Positions 21,938-29,232 of a stretch of DNA of 44,570 bases are shown piece after piece. This DNA is from a virus. Each line of letters opens with the position of its first letter. Position 1 is the first letter of the stretch. The position numbers and the translations under genes were made by a program. The stretch spans positions 1-44,570 of the IMG/VR virus record IMGVR_UViG_3300046656_000055. One strand, written 5' to 3'. Below the pieces are notes generated by a model. The model saw only the letters and a list, made by a program, of their open reading frames with translations, did not search any database and had not been told where the DNA came from.

Positions 21938-22239
21938 TGACTATCAACGGACTCCCCATCCACACCTGGCTACTCTACGAACTCTGCCCAAGCTTTTACG
22001 TCAATGGACCTAATTGGAAGGACATGCGAAAGGAAGCCTCTGGCTGGTTATTTCAACATATCCCGCTAGGCTTTATGTTCTACGCTTTCGTTCCGCATTT
22101 ATGGGCCATTGCCTTGGCAGCGCTAATCATCGAAGTCATCGAATCTGCCCGCGTTAAATTCGCCTATGTAAACCCTATAAATAGCCTGCTGGATATTGGG
22201 TTTTATGTGCTTGGGGGAGTGATATTCATATGGAGGTGA
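21937..22239 (+). CDS. Membrane protein with two or three spans
   Basis: The 100-residue protein has a hydrophobic segment at about 47-66 (LGFMFYAFVPHLWAIALAAL) continuing toward IIEVIES, and a C-terminal one (LLDIGFYVLGGVIFIW). Its end (NPINSLLDIGFYVLGG) suits a small integral membrane protein. It is in the early arm and away from the lysis cassette, so a holin role is not favoured. Confidence 0.65.
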   Translation: MTINGLPIHTWLLYELCPSFYVNGPNWKDMRKEASGWLFQHIPLGFMFYAFVPHLWAIALAALIIEVIESARVKFAYVNPINSLLDIGFYVLGGVIFIWR

Positions 22240-22244
22240 ATATA

Positions 22245-22355
22245 ATGACAAATCTATTTTACATAAATAGCTTTATTTCTGGATTTACTGGAGGAATGAT
22301 TGGAGCAGCTATATTCCTAATAACTCTAGCTATCGTTATGAAATATTCTAAATGA
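22245..22355 (+). CDS. Single-span mini-protein (36 residues)
   Basis: ATG 22245 follows TGGAGGTGAATATA, a strong ribosome site. It encodes 36 residues with one Gly-rich span (FISGFTGGMIGAAIFLITLA) ending MKYSK. The stop overlaps the next ATG as ATGA, so the gene is set firmly in the operon. Function is unknown. Confidence 0.65.
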   Translation: MTNLFYINSFISGFTGGMIGAAIFLITLAIVMKYSK

Positions 22356-22555
22356 TTTATCCAACGCCTAAAGAATACCTAGTTAAAGTGACAAGTAAAG
22401 ATAACGCAGAAGGATTGGCTATCGCTTGGTTTATGGATAGCGAGACTAAGGACATGCAGTGGCTTGTTATCGGTTTAGATACAGGAGAACCTTGGTGGGT
22501 GCCTAATTATGAAATTAGATTCCATCCTAACTGGACTTATGGGAGTAATCGATGA
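22352..22555 (+). CDS. Small beta-rich protein, unknown
   Basis: The 67-residue protein (starting MIYPTPKEYLVKVTSKDNAE) is beta-rich and Trp-rich (DMQWLVIGLDTGEPWWVPN), suggesting a small SH3-like or Tudor-like barrel. Both ends overlap neighbours as ATGA. No family was recognised. Confidence 0.66.
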   Translation: MIYPTPKEYLVKVTSKDNAEGLAIAWFMDSETKDMQWLVIGLDTGEPWWVPNYEIRFHPNWTYGSNR

Positions 22556-22695
22556 CGCAATGCTGCATTGCCTGTGGCCGAGATGTTCATCCAGACGATA
22601 TAGATTTAGACGGATTCTGTAGGTTCTGCACAGACACTGTTGAGACAAGCCCATCTATTGGCAAGCCACCTGACGATATTGAACCTGAAGATTAG
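22552..22695 (+). CDS. Zinc-finger mini-protein (47 residues)
   Basis: ATG 22552, overlapping the previous stop, encodes 47 residues with CCIACGR (residues 4-10) and CRFC (23-26), a single zinc knuckle, and an acidic C-terminus (PPDDIEPED). It is the last of the early mini-gene chain; the next gene, a large virion-type protein, starts 21 bases later. Confidence 0.66.
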   Translation: MTQCCIACGRDVHPDDIDLDGFCRFCTDTVETSPSIGKPPDDIEPED

Positions 22696-22716
22696 GCATG
22701 ATATACACTTAGGCTA

Positions 22717-24804
22717 ATGCCTAAAAATCTTGAGCGACAATCAAAGCATGTCGTTGTAGTTAATTCATCTTCAGCCCCAATCACAATAAATGATGGCGGC
22801 GGATCAATCACTGTTGATGGTCCATTAACTGATACGCAGCTACGCGCAACTCCAGTTCCAATATCAGGAACTGTAACAGCTACAGTATCTGGCGGATCAG
22901 GTACTTCTATGATTGATGACGCAGCATTTACAGTAGGAACAACAGCATTCAATCCGTCAGGAGGAACATATAAATCGGTTCGAGATACAGTAGATGATGG
23001 AGACGGTGGCGCTTTTGCTATGAATGCAAAGCGCGGCATGTTTGCAACTCTTGAAACCTCTGCATCCGTTGAGACTGGAGTAGCCGCAAATCCACTACAA
23101 GTAAGCCTTGCTAACCATGCTGCAAATGCAACTGCTGTAAAGGTTGATGGAAGCGCTGTCACTCAACCTGTCAGCGGTACTTTTTTCCAAGTAACGCAAC
23201 CGGTATCTGGAACCGTTGCAGCCACACAATCTGGCACATGGACTGTTCAGCCTGGCAACACTGCAAATACAACTGCTTGGAAAGTTGATGGGTCTGCAGT
23301 TGCCCAACCTGTTACAGATAATTCAGGATCGCTTACCGTAGACCAGCCAACCGGAACTAATTTGCATATGGTTGTTGATTCAGGAACAGTGACAACCGTT
23401 TCAACTGTTACTAATCTTGCTCAACAAGGTGGAGTTGCAATATCTCTTAATACTGGAGTTAGAGATACTGGTACGCAACGTGTCACCATTGCAACCAATG
23501 ACGTTGTTCCTGTTACAGATAACTCAGGTTCATTAACAGTTGACTACGCAACAACTGGATCTGGAACAGCGACAGGAGCATTACGTGTAGAACTACCGAC
23601 AAATGGAACTGGTGTAATAGCGACTGTTGGCGCTGTTACGGCTATTACAAATGCTTTGCCTGCTGGATCAAATGTGATCGGGGCTCTTACGGCAAACCAA
23701 TCGGTTAACACGGCCCAAGTAAATGCAGTGACCGTGCTGACAGGAACCGGGGCAACTGGAACTGGCAGCCAAAGGGTAACGGTTGCGGTTGACTCAGCAA
23801 CGGTTGCCGGATCGGCTTCGCTTCCGGCTGGAACCAATGCGATAGGGAAACTTGCAGCAAACTCCGGGGTCATTATCGGAGATGTGAACGTAGTCAGTTT
23901 GATTCCAGGGGTTGCTGCGACGAGTCTTGGTAAGGCAGAAGATGCGGCGCATACAACTGGCGACACTGGTGTTATGATGTTTGCAGTTCGCAACAATAAT
24001 GGCGCTACAACGTTCACCGATACTAATTTGGATTATTCTCCTATCTCAGTAAGCGCCAATGGTTCTCTATATTTAGGAAGCGTTATACCTGGGACAACTG
24101 CAACGGAATTAGGGAAGGCTGAAGATCAGGCAAGCGCAGGTGGAGACGTTGGGGTTCTTGCCATGGCCATGCGCAGGGATACGCCGGTTGCGAATGACAA
24201 CACCAATGCCGATGGCGATTACACACAAATCAAACTCGATAATCTTGGGAAATTATGGACAGCGCAAACACAGACTGAAGACGCAGCGCATACGAGTGGG
24301 GATCGAGGATCGTTCATACTTGGCGTTAGGAACACAGCAAATACTACGCTTGCTGGTACAGATGGGGATTACGCTCCTATCGCTGTAGATATTATGTCTG
24401 GTCCGGTCAGTGGCGTACGCAGGCAGTCAACGATTCTTACGGCGATCAATACAACTTACGATGATTCTCCGACGACAGCAACTTCGGCATCCGTTGACTG
24501 CAGTATGTTTAGGCGTGGAAGTTTTAACGCGATTGTTACGGAATCAGGGACGGCAACGGATATCACTTTCACGCTTCAGTTCTCCAATGACGGCGGAACG
24601 ACTTGGTTTGATTACCGTGTCGGTCCGTGGGTGAAATATCGATTTGATGATGCGACCATTGCAGCACATGCGAGTAATCAACTAAAGATTTGTGAGCCGT
24701 TTGAGTGTGTTGCGCCAAATGTAAGGATGATTGTCACGGGCGTTGGAACGGATGCGAGCAATTCATTTACCGTTGCCAATGCAACTTTTGAGTTGGTGAA
24801 CTAA
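22717..24804 (+). CDS. Large repeat-containing virion surface protein
   Basis: The 695-residue Gly/Thr/Val-rich beta protein has several internal repeats. One (DDAAFTVGT...VRDTVDDGDGG) is at about 67-98. Three related units follow at about 404-453, 464-514 and 520-560, with the pattern GKAEDAAHTTGD, AVRN, then DYSPISV. KVDGSAV-x-QPV repeats occur near 142-151 and 189-198. The last 125 residues look like a jelly-roll domain. Such proteins are common in aquatic phages and are probably tail- or head-surface parts. The start has TAGG just upstream. It is on the strand opposite the main structural operon. Confidence 0.75.
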   Translation: MPKNLERQSKHVVVVNSSSAPITINDGGGSITVDGPLTDTQLRATPVPISGTVTATVSGGSGTSMIDDAAFTVGTTAFNPSGGTYKSVRDTVDDGDGGAFAMNAKRGMFATLETSASVETGVAANPLQVSLANHAANATAVKVDGSAVTQPVSGTFFQVTQPVSGTVAATQSGTWTVQPGNTANTTAWKVDGSAVAQPVTDNSGSLTVDQPTGTNLHMVVDSGTVTTVSTVTNLAQQGGVAISLNTGVRDTGTQRVTIATNDVVPVTDNSGSLTVDYATTGSGTATGALRVELPTNGTGVIATVGAVTAITNALPAGSNVIGALTANQSVNTAQVNAVTVLTGTGATGTGSQRVTVAVDSATVAGSASLPAGTNAIGKLAANSGVIIGDVNVVSLIPGVAATSLGKAEDAAHTTGDTGVMMFAVRNNNGATTFTDTNLDYSPISVSANGSLYLGSVIPGTTATELGKAEDQASAGGDVGVLAMAMRRDTPVANDNTNADGDYTQIKLDNLGKLWTAQTQTEDAAHTSGDRGSFILGVRNTANTTLAGTDGDYAPIAVDIMSGPVSGVRRQSTILTAINTTYDDSPTTATSASVDCSMFRRGSFNAIVTESGTATDITFTLQFSNDGGTTWFDYRVGPWVKYRFDDATIAAHASNQLKICEPFECVAPNVRMIVTGVGTDASNSFTVANATFELVN

Positions 24805-25463
24805 TGCCGATAGTTGGAGGGCCAAACCCTTTTATTGTAATCACTGATCCAGTGGAAGGTAAACGCATTGATCGAATCGTATTATCAGCAACGCTTAATT
24901 TAAGTTGCTTTCCTGCCTGCGATGGTCGGGAAATTTTAATAACCCGTTTAACCACGCAAACTGTAACGCCTTATTATTTAGAGACGAATACCAAAGGCAG
25001 CACGATCAACATTGCCACCAACCCGGTTGGCATTTGGAAGGATGGAAGATTCCTTTGGAAAATATCTTCTACCGGATCTCTTGTTCAGGTTGATTTAGCA
25101 ACGGCAACTATTCTTGATACGATTGCTTTGCCTGCCGATGTTTACGCTGGGTTAACGGGCGATGGTAGGTTTTTATGGACCATGGATACCACGAGCGGAA
25201 ACGTAGCACAAATTGATCCGATAACAGGGACGATCGTTGGGACATTTACCAGGCCGACAAATTCAACTGATCTTCATCATGATGGTAGATTTTTATGGTT
25301 TCTGACTGGGGCGGCAAGTACTCAAGGGACTATTAAGCAATATGATCCAGCAACGGGAACAGAAATAGGAAGTTTCAATGTAACCAATTATGGGCTTTCA
25401 GATGGCCCAGTAGGATTATGTGGAGATGGGAGATATCTTTATAACACAGAACTTATCCAATAA
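24804..25463 (+). CDS. Beta-propeller repeat protein
   Basis: The 219-residue protein has four blade-like units, each with a DGRFLW-type core: KDGRFLWKIS, GDGRFLWTMD, HDGRFLWFLT and GDGRYLYNTE. They are spaced roughly 40-45 residues from about residue 78 onward, with IDP/TGT-type turns between. Four units plus the N-terminal ~70 residues could make a five- or six-bladed propeller. It starts TAATG on the previous stop, so it is probably co-produced as an adhesin or enzyme-like surface partner of the 695-residue protein. Confidence 0.75.
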   Translation: MPIVGGPNPFIVITDPVEGKRIDRIVLSATLNLSCFPACDGREILITRLTTQTVTPYYLETNTKGSTINIATNPVGIWKDGRFLWKISSTGSLVQVDLATATILDTIALPADVYAGLTGDGRFLWTMDTTSGNVAQIDPITGTIVGTFTRPTNSTDLHHDGRFLWFLTGAASTQGTIKQYDPATGTEIGSFNVTNYGLSDGPVGLCGDGRYLYNTELIQ

Positions 25464-25719
25464 GGATCGGTATTGCATTGAGATCTGTAAGGCAAAGTGC
25501 TGCCATACTTTTACAGGCGGTCGGTGCCCAAATTTGGCTAAAGATTTTAGGTGCTCCATTTATTCACAATGGAAAAACAATACCTGTGGTTATAAAGAAT
25601 ATGGTATAAAAACTTCATCAATTGAATTTGCAATTGAACACAATTTGTTAAGGCCAGAGGTTTTGGTCGGATGCTGTTATGCGCATCCAGAACTTTTGGA
25701 TAAATTAAATGGCAGGTAG
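25420..25719 (+). CDS. YkgJ-like cysteine-cluster protein
   Basis: The protein has about 99 residues with eight Cys in a pattern of the YkgJ-type metal-chelating domain: CIEICKAKCC, then GRCPNLAKDFRCSIY and later NNTCGY and VGCCYAHP. It likely holds an Fe or Zn cluster. ATG 25420 overlaps the propeller gene by 44 bases; ATG 25426 or a non-ATG start nearer 25463 is also possible. A metal protein among adhesin genes might be a maturation factor. Confidence 0.65.
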   Translation: MEMGDIFITQNLSNKDRYCIEICKAKCCHTFTGGRCPNLAKDFRCSIYSQWKNNTCGYKEYGIKTSSIEFAIEHNLLRPEVLVGCCYAHPELLDKLNGR

Positions 25720-26053
25720 AAGAACACAGACAAGAACTCTAAGAGCCACAAAGAACCAAGTCGCAAATCAATTGCAATCCATTCAGCCTGGGATAACCGG
25801 CTCCGATATCATTGCAGTGCAGCGTTCACCAGACGCTACGTTTTGGCAGGCAACAATCACAACTGGTTTTGTTCCGTTCAACCCAATAGAAGATAAAAAG
25901 GATACATTCGTTGAGTTTGACGCGCCTTTTTTAATTACCAATTTAATATCGGCAATAGACCCAACTGTCACGGCAGCAATGATCGAAGATGTTTTGATTT
26001 CTCCAACTGATGCCACAAAGATTGAAGTGATTCTTAAACGTGTAAAAATATAG
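25709..26053 (+). CDS. Small structural-type protein, unknown
   Basis: The 114-residue protein has a basic N-terminus (MAGRRTQTRTLRATKNQVAN) then a beta-rich body (DDVLI-type strands, LISPTDATKIEVILKRVKI). It starts within the preceding gene. It directly precedes the tailspike gene, so it may be an adaptor or chaperone for it. No family was recognised. Confidence 0.65.
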   Translation: MAGRRTQTRTLRATKNQVANQLQSIQPGITGSDIIAVQRSPDATFWQATITTGFVPFNPIEDKKDTFVEFDAPFLITNLISAIDPTVTAAMIEDVLISPTDATKIEVILKRVKI

Positions 26054-26061
26054 GAGGATTT

Positions 26062-27282
26062 ATGGAACAAGAAATTCAAGAGATGGAAGCATTGGTTAAG
26101 CAGCGCGCATTGGCTATCGCCATAGCGCCAAATCTTTTTGTCATCAATTTACCAGCAGGAGATAACCCAGCATTTAATATTGATTTCCATCAGAGCGGTC
26201 ATAACCCACTTGTCTATGATTCTAATGTCTGGATCTCTCAAGGATTTGATGGAGTTCTTTTTAAAGGAGCCGGGCGAGGAGTCACAAGAATCATTCCTCA
26301 AAATGCTGATGAAACAATTTTTGTTAGGCAGCATAACGGCATTGTCGCTTTTCAAGATTTAAGCATTCATTACAAAAGTAGGTTTGGTAGAGGCAAAGCA
26401 GTTCACATGGGCTTTGAAAACCCAAGCGGTCCTGTATTTGAAAAGTTTGCACTTCATTTAACAAGGTGCTCTGTAGATGAAGTAGGAACTTTGAATGTAG
26501 ATAACGGAGTATGGGGTTTGTTTGGTTACCAGTTTGATGGCGTTCTTGAGGATGTTATTTTCAATATGACGAACTCTCATGAACATGGCGCTTACTGGCA
26601 TGGGTTTTCTAAAAATGGTGTGTCTGTAAATAAACTTGTTGTAAATGGGGTAGGCGCTGAATGCCTTAAATTTACTGCAAGACCTCATGAATGTCGCTGG
26701 GTAAAAAATGCACTGATTAAAGTAACCAATTCTGTATTTAAGAATTGGGCTAACCCAGTAACTTCTTGGAGAGGCGGTGCAGGGTTTACCAGCCAGGGGT
26801 CAAGCGCAAACGTTTGGATAGAAAACTGTCGCTACTACGGTGGCAACACGATGGATCGGGCGCATTGCATAATGTTTGATGATTCTGGATTAGACTTCTA
26901 TGGTGCCGTCGATGGTGTGCCAGGTGTTGGCCCGGCTAATGGCCACCTATTTATTAAGAACACAGGATGCGCTTTAAATGGGATCTCTGATCCTTGGAAT
27001 AACAACATCAGTTGGATAGGCAACTTGAACCCCTCAAGGCCGCCACCAATCATCAGCGCTCGTTCTTTGTTAGTTGATAACTGTGGGTACTACGGTCAAA
27101 ATACGTTATGGAATGTATCTGGTAAAAATGGAGACCTAGTTGGCGGAAGAGGCCAGTTTAGTAATTGCAATACTCCACAAATAAGGCAGCTTATGGCAAA
27201 CTTAGGATTCCGTGTAGATACGGAAACCATGATTGCAGGGCCTACTGGGTTAGTTCCTATGAGCCGTGGGTTGACGTTTTAA
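26062..27282 (+). CDS. Beta-helix tailspike/receptor-binding protein
   Basis: The 406-residue protein reads as a right-handed parallel beta-helix: short beta strands with repeated patterns of N-rich turns, for example GVLFKGAGRGVTRIIPQ, then FQDLSIHYKS, FALHLTRCSVDEVG and VWIENCRYYGGN. The GAGRGVTRI segment is a typical first-coil motif of phage tailspikes and pectate-lyase-like depolymerases. It probably binds or cleaves host surface polysaccharide. AGGAGG precedes the ATG. The N-terminus lacks a recognisable tail-attachment domain, so it may attach through a neighbouring protein. Confidence 0.8.
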   Translation: MEQEIQEMEALVKQRALAIAIAPNLFVINLPAGDNPAFNIDFHQSGHNPLVYDSNVWISQGFDGVLFKGAGRGVTRIIPQNADETIFVRQHNGIVAFQDLSIHYKSRFGRGKAVHMGFENPSGPVFEKFALHLTRCSVDEVGTLNVDNGVWGLFGYQFDGVLEDVIFNMTNSHEHGAYWHGFSKNGVSVNKLVVNGVGAECLKFTARPHECRWVKNALIKVTNSVFKNWANPVTSWRGGAGFTSQGSSANVWIENCRYYGGNTMDRAHCIMFDDSGLDFYGAVDGVPGVGPANGHLFIKNTGCALNGISDPWNNNISWIGNLNPSRPPPIISARSLLVDNCGYYGQNTLWNVSGKNGDLVGGRGQFSNCNTPQIRQLMANLGFRVDTETMIAGPTGLVPMSRGLTF

Positions 27283-27686
27283 TGCCAGATCAAAATATAA
27301 TTAAAATAATAAACTACATCAGCCATGTTGATCGTTATAGCGCTTTCAAAGAAGAGCTGAATATTATTCGAGAGACTAAGTATGTAGTTAAATCCTGGTA
27401 CGATTTATTCCCATCTGCAACAACAACTTGGGGAGAGCGCTATGTTAAGCTCCAAAGAAACCCAATACCAGGGGATAACAAATGGCAAGGATTTTTTAAT
27501 TTAAATATTAGAGATCAATCAGCTACTTTAATACATGAAACTGTACATCAAAAACAATACAAGCAATACGGAGAAGTTCAATTTTTGATTCACTATCTGA
27601 AAGAGCAGATCATCAATGGATATAACAATAATCAGTTCGAGAATAAAGCTAGAGAAAGAGAGAACCAATTCAGAAGAATAACCTAG
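27282..27686 (+). CDS. HExxH zincin-like protein
   Basis: The 134-residue protein contains LIHETVHQKQYKQYG (HExxH at residues 85-89, followed by Gln at the HExxHxxQ position), then FENKARERE, where E120 is a likely third zinc ligand. This matches small gluzincin domains (DUF4157-like). It has no signal peptide. It starts TAATG on the tailspike stop. Its TAG stop shares CTAG with the stop of the convergent lipoprotein gene. It may be a virion-carried peptidase or a structural zincin. Activity is inferred from the motif only. Confidence 0.75.
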   Translation: MPDQNIIKIINYISHVDRYSAFKEELNIIRETKYVVKSWYDLFPSATTTWGERYVKLQRNPIPGDNKWQGFFNLNIRDQSATLIHETVHQKQYKQYGEVQFLIHYLKEQIINGYNNNQFENKARERENQFRRIT

Positions 27687-28141
27687 TGTTGGTTAAACTC
27701 ATAAGTTCTTTCTTTTGTTTCTGTCCATTTTTTAGTTAAACTAATTGCGATCATTTCGCTTAAGCACTTATCACTAAACTGAGAGTTCCTAGAGTGAATG
27801 TACTCATGGAATAAAACATCTACCTGGCCAATAGGATAGATTACAAAATTAGAAGTCTGGTTATGCATTCCAACTATCTTATTGTAATTAAACGCATGGT
27901 ATGAATTTGTCTTAGGCTTTAGCATCTGATCTAAGTTTGCCTGGCAGACATCGTTGAATATCTCTTCTGGGTATTCTTCCTTCATCATTCTACCTGTCTC
28001 TTCCCAAGTTCTCTGTTCCCATTCCTCAGCATTACCTGGAAACAAATCTGTATAATATAAAGGGCTCGTTGTGAAAAATGTACCTGCATGGAAATATGTG
28101 CAGCCAGTTAAAATAAAAATCAATAATGAAAACTTTCTCAT
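27683..28141 (-). CDS. Lipoprotein with HExxH metallopeptidase motif, o-spanin position
   Basis: The 152-residue protein starts with a short lipoprotein signal (MRKFSLLIFILTGC, lipobox LTGC, Cys-14, Thr at +2, predicting the outer membrane). Residues 112-116 are HEYIH, with SEMIA (E129) as the likely third ligand. It is the last gene of the lysis cassette, overlapping the preceding coiled-coil membrane protein as ATGA, exactly where an outer-membrane spanin subunit is expected. It is much longer than classic o-spanins and carries a zincin motif instead of a Pro-rich linker. It may be a moron lipoprotease or a lysis factor. Confidence 0.78.
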   Translation of the reverse strand: MRKFSLLIFILTGCTYFHAGTFFTTSPLYYTDLFPGNAEEWEQRTWEETGRMMKEEYPEEIFNDVCQANLDQMLKPKTNSYHAFNYNKIVGMHNQTSNFVIYPIGQVDVLFHEYIHSRNSQFSDKCLSEMIAISLTKKWTETKERTYEFNQH

Positions 28142-28578
28142 TTCTTTTCAATCATATAGTCTCTGAGATAATTCGTCTCTTGTCTTAACTCTTTAGCAAC
28201 TGATTCAAATTTATCAACGATTCTTTCAAGGCTTATCAATATTTTATCTTGGTCTGTAATTATTTCCTTGATGAATACCTCATGTGTTTTCGCAAGCATA
28301 AGTCCCTCACTTAATCTATGATGATCCTCTGGGTGGAATAAACAATCTATATCCTTTATCTTCTCATGATCTTCTTCCCTAAATTTACAAGTGAACTTTT
28401 CCAAGTCCATTTCATTTTTCATCATGAATCTACACTGTTGCTGCTCTGATTGCTCTTCTCTTATCTTCTGAAATTTCTTATCTTTATAAATCTCTCTAAA
28501 TAAGTACACTCCAAAAAAACCAATGATGGGTAAAACCCCACTGTCTACAATCCAATGCAAAAATTTAGTATCATCCAC
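28138..28578 (-). CDS. Inner-membrane spanin-like protein
   Basis: The 146-residue protein has an N-terminal membrane span (residues ~9-27, IVDSGVLPIIGFFGVYLF) and a long charged helical periplasmic-type region with coiled-coil stretches (KILISLERIVDKFESVAKELRQE). The topology and place after endolysin and holin suit an i-spanin that joins with an outer-membrane lipoprotein to fuse membranes. CRFMM...FTCKF...DCLF provides a few Cys. The start is GTG 28578 with a weak ribosome site. It has no sequence likeness to lambda Rz that I can see. Confidence 0.65.
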   Translation of the reverse strand: MDDTKFLHWIVDSGVLPIIGFFGVYLFREIYKDKKFQKIREEQSEQQQCRFMMKNEMDLEKFTCKFREEDHEKIKDIDCLFHPEDHHRLSEGLMLAKTHEVFIKEIITDQDKILISLERIVDKFESVAKELRQETNYLRDYMIEKK

Positions 28579-28586
28579 AAATCAAT

Positions 28587-28790
28587 TTATTTAAAGAACC
28601 CAGTGATTTCGGATGACGTAAAATTTCTGATGATAATTCCAACAACTCCAAATGCAATCGCACCAATGGTAGCCCCAGTTGACAATTGTCCAGCAACGTA
28701 AGCAGCGCATGCGCTTGCAATCATAAGAACGTTCGCCCAAAAAGTTTTACTCACAATAAGAGCCTTAGCATTTGCTTGTAAATCAACCAT
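28587..28790 (-). CDS. Holin
   Basis: The 67-residue protein has two hydrophobic segments (residues ~18-37, FWANVLMIASACAAYVAGQL, and ~41-55, GATIGAIAFGVVGIII), a cytoplasm-type basic/charged N-terminus and a short charged tail. This is the size and layout of small two-span phage holins that open the inner membrane for the endolysin. AAAGGATGG precedes the ATG, and its start overlaps the endolysin stop. Confidence 0.78.
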   Translation of the reverse strand: MVDLQANAKALIVSKTFWANVLMIASACAAYVAGQLSTGATIGAIAFGVVGIIIRNFTSSEITGFFK

Positions 28791-29232
28791 TTTTTTCCAT
28801 CCTTTCAGTTAGTCCCATGGCATACATACCACCAGGAATGAGTGTGAAAACTTGCCGCCTAGGAACCCCTCCAGGGAGACAAAGACCATAATGAACCCAT
28901 GACCACTCTTGAATAAGTTGGTCAAAAGGCAAATCACTATCTAAAATTTTTCGACATACTTCGATTGGTGTTCCCAATTCAGGACAAATAAAATCTCTTG
29001 CAAGACCTAGCATGTGACGAGAATTAGATGATCCATGAACAGCAGCGTTTAATTTCGGGCATCTATAACCACTTGTGGTTGTACCTTTGTGCCCCAGAAA
29101 TGAAATAACCTTTTCGCTTTCTTCTGCTAATCGTTTTAAATTAGGCATTATTTCAGAAGGAGGAGTATTATCAATACTCCGATGCTGCGTGATGCATAGT
29201 TCTTCTAATGTAAAATGTTCTGTTAGTTTCAT
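28783..29232 (-). CDS. Endolysin, peptidase M15 family
   Basis: The 149-residue protein has the M15 zinc peptidase signature: SGYRCPKLNAAVHGSSNSRH with H73, GLARDF with D80, and WSWVHYG with E109 and H114. These correspond to the SxHxxGxAxD and E-x-W-x-H zinc and catalytic residues of L,D- or D-Ala-D-Ala type peptidases that cut peptidoglycan cross-links. The start is ATG 29232, overlapping the fibre stop as ATGA; an in-frame upstream start at 29256 is unlikely. There is no signal peptide, so it depends on the holin. Confidence 0.9.
   Translation of the reverse strand: MKLTEHFTLEELCITQHRSIDNTPPSEIMPNLKRLAEESEKVISFLGHKGTTTSGYRCPKLNAAVHGSSNSRHMLGLARDFICPELGTPIEVCRKILDSDLPFDQLIQEWSWVHYGLCLPGGVPRRQVFTLIPGGMYAMGLTERMEKNG

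Noticed and set aside
23544-24017. Minus-strand 157-codon frame opposite the 695-residue protein
   Set aside because: Its Val/Pro/Ala-rich composition is the complement of Thr/Gly/Asn codons in the repeat protein; it has no ribosome site and no neighbouring minus genes.
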